This document shows positions 1-6,260 of a stretch of DNA of 9,656 bases, one piece after another. The position numbers and the translations under genes are program-made. Numbering within the stretch: position 1 is the first letter of the stretch; each line of letters opens with the position of its first letter. This DNA comes from Eudoraea sp. (GTDB lineage: Bacteria; Bacteroidota; Bacteroidia; Flavobacteriales; Flavobacteriaceae), in contig JABDPH010000170.1 in NCBI GenBank assembly GCA_013042925.1, positions 1 through 9,656 of the forward strand, given 5' to 3'. The notes under the pieces were generated by a model. It saw nothing but the letters and a program-made list of their open reading frames with translations, did no database searches and was not told the origin of the DNA.

Positions 1-1395
1 GCCATAGGTAGTAGTATGAATCTGGATATCACCGTAAACCCAGATTTTTCTCAGGTTGAAGTAGATGACCAGGTTACTAATCTTACTCGTTTTGAAATTT
101 CCCTTCCAGAAAAAAGACAGTTTTTTATTGATAATAACGATCTGTTCGGAAGTTTTGGTGATCAAAGAGATGCAAACCCTTTCTTTTCAAGAAGAATAGG
201 AATTGCAAAGGATACTGCAGATAATACTATTGAAAATAGGATTATAGGTGGTATTCGATTAAGTGGAAAAGTAAACAAAGATCTCAGGCTGGGTTTTCTT
301 AATCTTCAAACTGCATCAGATGAAGAGAATGAAATCCCATCTAATAACAATATGATGCTGGCATTACAGCAGAAAGTTTTTTCTAGGTCAAACATTGGTT
401 TCTTCTTTATTAACAGACAGTCTCTTAGGGATTACGATTTTATCTTACCGGAGGACGAATACAACCGGGTCCTCGGAATAGAATATAATTTAATTTCAAG
501 GGATAATGTATGGAATGGGAAATACTTTTTTCAGAAGTCATTTCAACCAGAGAGTAATGGTACAGAATTAGCCACGGGTGCCCGTCTGGAATACAATTCC
601 AGAAATTACAATATCTCGGGGAAACTCATATATATAGACGAAGATTTCAGATCAGATTTAGGATTTGTTCGCCGCACGGATATTCTTAAAAGCTTCGTAC
701 AATTTGAACGGGTATTTTGGCCTAGAAATAGTTTTATCCAAAATCACGCATTCCAAATCTTTCCCATAGCTCTTTGGAGTCCTAGTATGGATTTGAAAAA
801 TACAGACTATGATTTAAGAGGACAATGGGAAGCGAGGTTCAGGGACCAATCCAGGTTTAGTGTGGAATTCTCAAATAAGTATACTTTTTTAATCGATGAA
901 TTCGACCCAACGGGAACAGATGGTGGGATTCCCCTACCCGGGAATCAAGGTTATCACTATAATAGCATTAAAGCTGAGTATAACTCGGACCGCAGGAAAA
1001 TTTTTGCATATGGTCTAGAACCTTCTATTGGCCGATTTTTTAATGGGAACCGCTTTACTATTGAAGGTGGAATGACTTTTCGTTTTCAACCCAAAGTATT
1101 TCTTTCCATGTTCATGAGGTATGATAAAATTGAACTGCCGGATCCGTACCCAAGTGCAGATATTTGGTTGATAAGTCCAAAAATTGAAGTTACATTCACT
1201 AAATCCATTTTCTGGTCAACTTTAATTCAATATAGCAATCAGAGAGACAACTTTGGTATTAATTCCAGATTGCAATGGCGCTTTGCTCCTCTTTCGGATC
1301 TATTTCTGGTGTATAATGATAATTATTTTGTAGATGGTTTTGCACCAAAGACCAGATCCATTAATCTGAAAATTACATATTGGTTGAATATTTAG
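1..1395 (+). CDS. DUF5916 domain protein, C-terminal part (5' end outside window)
   Basis: The reading frame is open from the first base, so this is the 3' part of a longer gene; 464 residues lie in the window. The motif NLDITVNPDFSQVEVD followed closely by LPEKRQFFIDNN is the characteristic entry of the DUF5916 family (usual form: NPDFGQVEAD...FPEKRPFF). Family members are usually around 700-900 residues, with a carbohydrate-binding-like (CBM9-type) N-terminal domain that would lie left of the window. The rest consists of alternating polar and aromatic short strands (for example RFTIEGGMTFRFQP and FWSTLIQYSNQRDNFG) and ends in a strand, INLKITYWLNI. That fits an outer-membrane beta-barrel, though the barrel is inference. 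Substrate and function are unknown. The internal ATG at 16 is not the start, because the conserved motif continues upstream of it. The family call is confident; the role is not. Confidence 0.85.
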   Translation, partial: AIGSSMNLDITVNPDFSQVEVDDQVTNLTRFEISLPEKRQFFIDNNDLFGSFGDQRDANPFFSRRIGIAKDTADNTIENRIIGGIRLSGKVNKDLRLGFLNLQTASDEENEIPSNNNMMLALQQKVFSRSNIGFFFINRQSLRDYDFILPEDEYNRVLGIEYNLISRDNVWNGKYFFQKSFQPESNGTELATGARLEYNSRNYNISGKLIYIDEDFRSDLGFVRRTDILKSFVQFERVFWPRNSFIQNHAFQIFPIALWSPSMDLKNTDYDLRGQWEARFRDQSRFSVEFSNKYTFLIDEFDPTGTDGGIPLPGNQGYHYNSIKAEYNSDRRKIFAYGLEPSIGRFFNGNRFTIEGGMTFRFQPKVFLSMFMRYDKIELPDPYPSADIWLISPKIEVTFTKSIFWSTLIQYSNQRDNFGINSRLQWRFAPLSDLFLVYNDNYFVDGFAPKTRSINLKITYWLNI

Positions 1396-1432
1396 GTTCA
1401 TTTTTATAGTGAGCAGCCCCATGTAATTTCAT

Positions 1433-1440
1433 TATATTTG
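1433..1440 (+). promoter_or_regulatory. Candidate Bacteroidota -7 element upstream of the DUF819 gene
   Basis: TATATTTG matches the Bacteroidetes sigma-70 -7 consensus TAnnTTTG at all fixed positions and ends 28 bp before the ATG at 1469. No TTG at the expected -33 spacing was found, so only half of the promoter is supported. The 73-bp gap after the DUF5916 gene holds no other clear element and no convincing terminator hairpin. Confidence 0.45.
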
Positions 1441-1468
1441 AAGGCTTTTCACAATTAAATAATCTTCC

Positions 1469-2731
1469 ATGAACCATTTACCAATAACTGATGACACCGT
1501 AATTTTTGGTTTATTATGTCTCTGTCTTGGATTTGTATTTTACACTTCTTCCATTAAAACCGGATTTTGGAAAAAATTCTATAGGGTTGTACCAACTCTG
1601 CTAATGTGCTACATGCTTCCGGCAATTTTAACAAGCATAGGACTTATCTCAGAGGAAAATTCAAAACTGTATTATATAGCCAGTAGATACCTCCTTCCTG
1701 CTGCATTAGTACTCATGACATTAAGTATAGATCTTAAGGCAATAATGAACCTTGGTTCCAAAGCACTGATTATGTTCTTAACAGGAACTGCTGGAATTAT
1801 TATTGGTGGTCCTATCGCTATCTTAATTGTCTCCATATTTTCCCCTGAAACGGTTGGTGGTAACGATTTTGATGCGGTATGGAGAGGTTTAGCTACAATT
1901 GCCGGAAGCTGGATTGGCGGCGGAGCGAACCAGGCCGCTATGCTCGAAGTCTTTTCTTATAACCCTAAGAAATTTGGTGATATGGTCTTGGTAGATATCG
2001 TAGTTGCAAACATTTGGATGGCGATAATTCTTCTTGGTATTGGTAAGTCTGCAAGAATTGACAAGTGGTTAAAATCTGACACTTCTTCTATTGAAACTCT
2101 TAAAACAAAAGTTTCTGAATATACTGCAAAAATTACCAGGATAACAACACTCAATGACTATATTATTATGTTGAGTTTGTCATTTACAGCAGTTGGGATC
2201 GCTCATTTTTGTGGGTTCCATTTTTCAGAATTTCTGCAAGAAAATTTTGAAGTCATACGCAATAAAGAAAAAGCTCTTTCCTCTTTGGGTTCAAAATTTT
2301 TATGGATGGTTGTTTTTGCAACCACTGTGGGTATAATCCTTTCCTTCACAAAAGCTAAAAATTACGAAGGCGCGGGAGCAAGTAAAATAGGTGGCTTATT
2401 TATCTATATCCTTGTAGCTACCATAGGAATGAAAATGGATTTGGGAAGCCTTTTAGACAAACCCGGTTTAATAGCAGTAGGTCTAATTTGGATTTCAATA
2501 CATGCCGGATTGTTGATTCTTGTGGCAAAAATTGTTAAGGCTCCTTATTTTTTCCTTGCGGTAGGAAGTCAGGCAAATGTAGGTGGAGCGGCTTCGGCGC
2601 CTATCGTCGCGGCAGAGTTTCATCCTTCACTTACCTCTGTAGGTATTTTACTTGCTGTTTTAGGTTACGTTGTAGGTACCGCCGGTGCATATATATGTGC
2701 TTTACTTATGGAAATTGCTTCAAAAGTTTAA
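1469..2731 (+). CDS. DUF819 family integral membrane protein
   Basis: This 420-residue protein is dominated by hydrophobic segments, roughly at residues 10-27, 40-60, 70-86, 95-124, 172-191, 230-248, 275-292, 308-322, 333-354, 358-382 and 389-415. It matches the DUF819 (YjcL-like) family in length and in its glycine-rich signatures. GSWIGGGANQAAM (146-158) lies in the first half and GSQANVGGAASAPIVAA (366-382) in the second. The paired G-x-x-AN motifs in the two halves suggest an inverted-repeat transporter fold, but that is inference and the substrate is unknown. A charged cytosolic-looking stretch (193-228) separates the halves. The ATG start gives a short polar N-terminus before the first membrane segment, and a -7 element lies 28 bp upstream. 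It probably sits in the inner membrane. The DUF4369 lipoprotein gene follows after 45 bp. Confidence 0.88.
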   Translation: MNHLPITDDTVIFGLLCLCLGFVFYTSSIKTGFWKKFYRVVPTLLMCYMLPAILTSIGLISEENSKLYYIASRYLLPAALVLMTLSIDLKAIMNLGSKALIMFLTGTAGIIIGGPIAILIVSIFSPETVGGNDFDAVWRGLATIAGSWIGGGANQAAMLEVFSYNPKKFGDMVLVDIVVANIWMAIILLGIGKSARIDKWLKSDTSSIETLKTKVSEYTAKITRITTLNDYIIMLSLSFTAVGIAHFCGFHFSEFLQENFEVIRNKEKALSSLGSKFLWMVVFATTVGIILSFTKAKNYEGAGASKIGGLFIYILVATIGMKMDLGSLLDKPGLIAVGLIWISIHAGLLILVAKIVKAPYFFLAVGSQANVGGAASAPIVAAEFHPSLTSVGILLAVLGYVVGTAGAYICALLMEIASKV

Positions 2732-2750
2732 ATTTCCAATAAACTTTATT

Positions 2751-2758
2751 GATATTTG
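2751..2758 (+). promoter_or_regulatory. Near-consensus -7 element upstream of the DUF4369 lipoprotein gene
   Basis: GATATTTG matches TAnnTTTG except for its first base and lies 18 bp before the ATG at 2777, in a 45-bp gap. No TTG at -33 spacing is visible. It could give the lipoprotein its own transcript, but read-through from the DUF819 gene is equally possible. Confidence 0.3.
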
Positions 2759-2776
2759 CCGCAGAATTAAAATACT

Positions 2777-3484
2777 ATGAGGAACCTGATAATTACTATA
2801 CTTAGCTGTGCCGTAATAGTTTCTTGCGGACCTAAGGATACTGAAAATACGATGACAGTTACCGGTAATGTAAAAGGATTAAAAAAAGGCACACTTTATC
2901 TTCAGCATATACCAGATACGACTCTGGTAGTAATAGATTCTCTAAAGGTTGACGGTGATGGTAACTTCACTTTTAAAACTGAAGTTGAAAGTCCTGAGAT
3001 TTTCTATTTATACCTTGCTAAAAAGGACAATAATGATATAAATGACAGGATTACTTTTTTTGGCGAACCCGGAATTATTACGATTAAGACCAATTGGAAT
3101 ACCTTCGATACCAAGGCTAAAATTGATGGCTCTAAAACACATAAAAAACTTGAGGAATACAGGAAAGTGATGTCTCGTTTTAACACTGTGAATCTCGAAA
3201 TTATGAGAGCAGTGTATGATCCTGAAACTCCTAAAGATTCCCTAACTCAGGATTCCTTACAAAAAGCAAGTGACCAGAACATTAGAAGAGGTTATCTCTA
3301 TGCTTTAAACTTTGCGCTTAACAATAAAGAATCTCATATTGCGCCATATATAGCCTTAAAAGAGGTGCCAGACGCCAATAAAATTTACCTGGATTCTATT
3401 AATAATTCACTTATCCCCGAAGTAGCTAAAGGCAAATATGGCAAGGCTCTGCAAGATTATCTGGAAGAGGTAGAAAATAAATAA
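2777..3484 (+). CDS. DUF4369 domain lipoprotein
   Basis: This is a 235-residue protein with a lipoprotein signal: basic MRN start, hydrophobic LIITILSCAVIV, then lipobox VSCG with the acylated cysteine at residue 17. Residues about 26-105 match the DUF4369 pattern, a beta-rich domain (VTGNVKGLKKGTLYLQ, then IDSLKVDGDGNFTFKTEV, then FYLYL) common in Bacteroidota at the N-terminus of TlpA-like thiol-disulfide proteins. Here no thioredoxin domain or CxxC follows. Instead there is a charged, probably helical region (about 120-230, including KKLEEYRKVMSRF and a C-terminal LQDYLEEVENK). So this is a stand-alone DUF4369 protein of unknown function. The acidic residues after the lipid cysteine (CGPKDTEN) resemble a lipoprotein export signal of Bacteroidota, so surface exposure is possible but unproven. 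Its stop is 16 bp from the stop of the convergent gene at 3501; no strong terminator is seen between them. Confidence 0.8.
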   Translation: MRNLIITILSCAVIVSCGPKDTENTMTVTGNVKGLKKGTLYLQHIPDTTLVVIDSLKVDGDGNFTFKTEVESPEIFYLYLAKKDNNDINDRITFFGEPGIITIKTNWNTFDTKAKIDGSKTHKKLEEYRKVMSRFNTVNLEIMRAVYDPETPKDSLTQDSLQKASDQNIRRGYLYALNFALNNKESHIAPYIALKEVPDANKIYLDSINNSLIPEVAKGKYGKALQDYLEEVENK

Positions 3485-3500
3485 TCCTAAAGCTAAATAC

Positions 3501-3770
3501 CTAAGGTAATTTATTGAGTTTATCTACGAGGGCTCTGGCTTTTAATTCCAGTTCTTTACGAACACCCTTTAGGTGCTCCTTCCTGTTTTCAACGTCTTTT
3601 TTGTTAACTTTTGAAATTAATTCATCAAAAGTAGAAATCGCGCCATCAATAATTTCAGACCCCTCTTTGGAGCCTTGTTTGTCGTTGGAAGCCTCAACAA
3701 TGTAAACTGCTTCAATAATATCTCCCAGGACGTAATTTATATCTTTTTTTAATTCTCTGATATTTGCCAT
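3501..3770 (-). CDS. Small conserved-looking hypothetical protein, probably alpha-helical
   Basis: This 89-residue protein (start ATG at 3770) is not recognised as a named family. It has no signal peptide, membrane segment or cysteine. The composition is charged and helix-prone: an N-terminal segment MANIRELKKDINYVLGDIIE, a central loop rich in Ser/Gly/Asp around residues 28-43, then a long amphipathic helix-like half (about 44-88) with regularly spaced Leu/Ile/Val among Lys and Glu. A cytosolic helical-bundle protein is a reasonable guess. It lies 32 bp downstream of manA on the same strand and has its own candidate -7 element in that gap, so it may be the last gene of the idi-manA run or a separate unit. 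The opposite-strand frame at 3514-3705 is weaker, lying inside this gene without its own promoter or recognisable domain. Coding status is fairly sure, function unknown. Confidence 0.72.
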   Translation of the reverse strand: MANIRELKKDINYVLGDIIEAVYIVEASNDKQGSKEGSEIIDGAISTFDELISKVNKKDVENRKEHLKGVRKELELKARALVDKLNKLP

Positions 3771-3787
3771 TACTCAATAATTTTGTG

Positions 3788-3795
3788 TAAAAGTA
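3788..3795 (-). promoter_or_regulatory. Near-consensus -7 element upstream of the 89-residue gene
   Basis: On the minus strand TACTTTTA matches TAnnTTTG except for the last base. It lies 17 bp before the ATG at 3770, in the 32-bp gap after manA. No TTG at -33 spacing is visible, and the upstream region would overlap the end of manA. Confidence 0.3.
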
Positions 3796-3802
3796 CGCTT
3801 TT

Positions 3803-4771
3803 TCAAATAGTAATTTCCAGAAGTTTTGCTCGTTCAGAATTCAAAATAATATGGCTGCTACTAGCAGGTACTAATACGGTCTCGCCTTTTTTAATCAAGA
3901 TCGATCCAAAATCGTTTTCTATTAAAACATCACCATCAATACACATGTATATCGTAAAGCTATCCCGATTGGATAAATCAAAACGGATATTTTGATTTAA
4001 GCTGATAAAATTGGTTTTAAAATAAGGGCAATTTACCATTGGGTTAGCAGCGTTAATTTTCTGCTCATAGCTAACTTTAAAATCGTTTTTTTTGGCATAA
4101 TCAATAGCATCAAACGACAATTCTGTATGTAATTCCCTCAGATTTCCCTCTGCATCTTTTCTATTATAGTCATACACCCTATAGGTTTGGTCAGAAGTTT
4201 GCTGTATTTCTGCTATTAAAACCCCTGCACCTATGGCGTGTATTTTACCCGCATTTATAAAATAGGTGTCTCCTTCATTTACACTCTCATAGTTTAATAA
4301 GTCAGTTAAGGTATTATTCTTCAGGCTCTCAGTATAAATTTCTTCAGTAACATCTTCTTTAAACCCAATGATCAACTCGGCATCTTCATCAGAATCCATT
4401 ACATACCACATTTCAGTTTTTCCGAAAGAATTATGACGCTTTCTCGCAAGTTCATCATTGGGGTGCAACTGAATGGAGAGGTCTTTCTGTGCATCGATGA
4501 ATTTAATCAGGATAGGGAACTCCTTACCAAATCGTTCTAAAACACTTTTCCCAAGAATAGCTTCAGGAAATTCGTGAATTAAATTTGTAAGGGAAGTTCC
4601 TTTATAAGAACCATTGGCAACGATTGAAACGTCTCCGTTTACGCCGGATATTTCCCAACTTTCTCCAACAAGATCACTTTCCAGTTCTTTGCCCAAAACG
4701 GTACCCAGTTTTGTACCTCCCCAAAGACGTTCTTTGAGTATTGGATAAAATTTAAACGGATATAAATTCAT
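3803..4771 (-). CDS. manA: Class I (type I) mannose-6-phosphate isomerase
   Basis: This zinc enzyme interconverts mannose 6-phosphate and fructose 6-phosphate in the cytosol, feeding GDP-mannose and glycan synthesis or mannose use. Its 322 residues fit the short bacterial form seen in Bacillus. The family signatures are intact: the N-terminal PILKERLWGGTKLG, the zinc motif SIQLHPNDELA with Gln101 and His103, Glu120 in KTEMWYVMD, His178 in GKIHAIGAG, and the active-site stretch QQTSDQTYRVYDYNR containing Arg198. A second cupin-like half follows (about 240-322), ending in the short strand KLLEITI. The start codon overlaps the stop of the peroxiredoxin gene by 4 bp (ATGA), so the two are translationally coupled. 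It is the last of four tightly packed genes. Confidence 0.95.
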   Translation of the reverse strand: MNLYPFKFYPILKERLWGGTKLGTVLGKELESDLVGESWEISGVNGDVSIVANGSYKGTSLTNLIHEFPEAILGKSVLERFGKEFPILIKFIDAQKDLSIQLHPNDELARKRHNSFGKTEMWYVMDSDEDAELIIGFKEDVTEEIYTESLKNNTLTDLLNYESVNEGDTYFINAGKIHAIGAGVLIAEIQQTSDQTYRVYDYNRKDAEGNLRELHTELSFDAIDYAKKNDFKVSYEQKINAANPMVNCPYFKTNFISLNQNIRFDLSNRDSFTIYMCIDGDVLIENDFGSILIKKGETVLVPASSSHIILNSERAKLLEITI

Positions 4772-5223
4772 TTCAATTTCTTTAGCGCATTTAAAGCCTT
4801 TTTCATGTGTAGTGAAGCATTAATACTATTAAAGGCCATCAATATCACACCTTCCTTGCTTACTACATAAGTTTCCCTGCCCGGAAGTAAATTAAACAAC
4901 TTGCTCTCTACTTTGAACAAACTTTGTACTTTCTTTTGCCTATCGGCCAAAAGTTTGAAAGGCAGCTTATATTTTGATGCAAATCTACGATGTGTATTTT
5001 CAGAATCGGAACTAATCCCGATGACTGTTGCTCCAAGTTCGGTGAATTCCTCATAACTGTCCCTGAATGAACATACTTCTAATGTGCACCCAGGGGTGTA
5101 ATCCTTAGGATAAAAAAAAATTACAAAAGGTTTCTTACCTACTATATCATTGCTGTTGAATAGCTTACCGTCCTGATCGGGCAATGAAAATTGCGGTATG
5201 ACTTGTCCCACCTTCAGGCCCAT
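4768..5223 (-). CDS. bcp: Bcp-type peroxiredoxin (thioredoxin-dependent thiol peroxidase)
   Basis: This 151-residue protein reduces hydrogen and organic peroxides, using thioredoxin as electron donor. It has the peroxiredoxin fold signatures in order: GQVIPQFSLPDQDG near the N-terminus, FFYPKDYTPGCTLEVCSFRD with peroxidatic Cys46 in the PGCT motif and Cys51 at the +5 position of the resolving cysteine in atypical 2-Cys Bcp enzymes, GISSDS (69-74), and Arg115 in PGRETYVV, matching the conserved active-site arginine. Length is normal for Bcp (about 150-156). No signal peptide, so cytosolic. Its start is 3 bp after the pterin synthase stop, and its stop overlaps the manA start by 4 bp, placing it inside a polycistronic run. 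Nothing in the sequence shows oxidative-stress regulation of this gene on its own. Confidence 0.95.
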   Translation of the reverse strand: MGLKVGQVIPQFSLPDQDGKLFNSNDIVGKKPFVIFFYPKDYTPGCTLEVCSFRDSYEEFTELGATVIGISSDSENTHRRFASKYKLPFKLLADRQKKVQSLFKVESKLFNLLPGRETYVVSKEGVILMAFNSINASLHMKKALNALKKLK

Positions 5224-5226
5224 GAT

Positions 5227-5634
5227 CTATCCATTGTAGGTGACAAAATTACGAGGAGTTTCATAAAGAACAACTTCTAGTTCTTTATTTGAATTAATAT
5301 GAGGTCGTAATTTATTGTAAATAACTATAACAATATTTTCTGCAGTTGGATTTAACGTCTTAAATTCGGGAACTTCAACATTTAAATTCTTGTGATCTAA
5401 AGCATCTTCTATCTCAGACCTGATCAAATCTTTCAGAATTTTCATGTCTATAACGAATCCGGTCTCGGGATCAATCTCTCCGGTCACACTAACTACCAAT
5501 TCATAGTTATGTCCATGATAATTGGGATTATTACATTTACCAAAAACCAGATTGTTCTTAGCATCATCCCAATCTTTGTGATATAAACGGTGGGCCGCAT
5601 TAAAATGGGCCTTTCGACTAACTTTTACTTTCAT
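5227..5634 (-). CDS. 6-pyruvoyl-tetrahydropterin synthase / QueD family protein
   Basis: This 135-residue zinc enzyme acts on 7,8-dihydroneopterin triphosphate. Visible active-site residues are His15 (FNAAHRL), His40 and His42 (YHGHNY) as zinc ligands, Cys34 in FGKCNNPNYHGHNY, the Asp80-His81 pair in LDHKNL, and Glu125 in YETPRNF. The spacing Cys-x5-His-Gly-His and the sequences LDHKNLNVEVPEF and VVLYETPRNFVTYNG look like animal PTPS, which makes 6-pyruvoyl-tetrahydropterin for tetrahydrobiopterin. QueD of queuosine synthesis normally has Cys-x3-His-Gly-His. Automatic annotation would probably say 6-carboxytetrahydropterin synthase; the motif favours PTPS activity, but substrate use is not settled. 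No other pterin or queuosine gene lies in the window. Its ATG overlaps the idi stop by 4 bp; bcp follows after 3 bp. Confidence 0.9.
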   Translation of the reverse strand: MKVKVSRKAHFNAAHRLYHKDWDDAKNNLVFGKCNNPNYHGHNYELVVSVTGEIDPETGFVIDMKILKDLIRSEIEDALDHKNLNVEVPEFKTLNPTAENIVIVIYNKLRPHINSNKELEVVLYETPRNFVTYNG

Positions 5635-6173
5635 ACTATCTGGTGATTCTTTACAAGGTGATCATAAAACTTTTCAAATATTATTTTGAACCAAACTGTA
5701 TACGATCCCGGATTATCTAAAATATCTTTTTTGATGTTTTCGGGACTCATCCATTTCCAATCGGCCACTTCGTCCTTGTTTATATCAGGTGGATCGTCGT
5801 AATAACCAATCATCACATGGTCGAGCTCATGCTCTGTTAAACCGTTGTCAAATGGCGCTTTATAAATAAACCAGAAAAGTTCCTTTAAATCGGTTTTAAA
5901 ACCCATTTCTTCCTGTAATCTTCTCTTACCAGCCTCCAAACTGGTTTCGCCCTGGCGTTGATGACTACAACAGGTATTTGTCCACAATGAAGGAGAATGA
6001 TATTTATGTTCGGCCCTTTGCTGTAACATTGTCTCACCATTTTTATTCATAATAAAAACAGAAAAAGCCCTATGCAGAACAGCTTTTTCATGAGCCTCCA
6101 TTTTTGGCATCAAACCAATCTCTTCATCCAATTGATTTACGAGAATAACATTTTCCTCTTTTTTATTTCCCAT
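5631..6173 (-). CDS. idi: Type I isopentenyl-diphosphate delta-isomerase
   Basis: This Nudix-fold enzyme interconverts isopentenyl and dimethylallyl diphosphate, the branch point for carotenoids, menaquinone and other isoprenoids. Its 180 residues match type I bacterial enzymes. Conserved residues visible are His28 and His34 in AHEKAVLHRAFSVF, the catalytic Cys69 in TNTCCSHQ with His71, the Nudix-like helix EAGKRRLQEEMGF (80-92), and Glu114 and Glu116 in LTEHELDHVMIG, equivalent to the metal-binding and catalytic glutamates of the E. coli enzyme. The usual NTCCSHP reads NTCCSHQ here, a small deviation outside the catalytic residues. It is the first gene of the minus-strand run, with a consensus -7 element ending only 4 bp before its ATG. 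The stop overlaps the pterin synthase start (ATGA). Confidence 0.95.
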   Translation of the reverse strand: MGNKKEENVILVNQLDEEIGLMPKMEAHEKAVLHRAFSVFIMNKNGETMLQQRAEHKYHSPSLWTNTCCSHQRQGETSLEAGKRRLQEEMGFKTDLKELFWFIYKAPFDNGLTEHELDHVMIGYYDDPPDINKDEVADWKWMSPENIKKDILDNPGSYTVWFKIIFEKFYDHLVKNHQIV

Positions 6174-6177
6174 CCAG

Positions 6178-6185
6178 CAAAAATA
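6178..6185 (-). promoter_or_regulatory. Consensus -7 element immediately upstream of idi
   Basis: TATTTTTG on the minus strand matches TAnnTTTG at all fixed positions. Only 4 bp separate it from the ATG at 6173. In Bacteroidota, transcription usually begins a few bases after this element, so the transcript would start at or next to the start codon. No TTG at 17-23 bp upstream is seen. The rest of the 87-bp gap (6174-6260) shows only a weak 5-bp hairpin. Confidence 0.5.
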
Positions 6186-6260
6186 GCACCTTTATGCAAT
6201 ATTCTGGGTTAAGAGGATCAAAAATGTTGATTAAGTAAGCTAGCTAAAGCTGAGATAATT

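Noticed and set aside
1957..2154. 65-codon minus-strand open frame inside the DUF819 gene.
   Set aside because: It lies fully inside a well-supported gene, has no recognisable domain or promoter, and is a by-product of the coding frame.
3004..3186. 60-codon minus-strand open frame inside the DUF4369 gene.
   Set aside because: No domain, no upstream signal, contained in a confident gene.
3514..3705. 63-codon plus-strand frame opposite the 89-residue gene.
   Set aside because: Ser/Phe/Leu-rich low-information product typical of an antisense shadow; the minus frame fits gene context better.
3783..3995. 70-codon plus-strand frame opposite the end of manA.
   Set aside because: It is antisense to the conserved manA C-terminus and has no recognisable features.
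6217..6231. Perfect 5-bp hairpin (ATCAA / TTGAT, 5-base loop) downstream of the PorP/SprF gene, considered as a terminator.
   Set aside because: The stem is short and AT-rich, and no T-run follows it on the minus strand; too weak to call.
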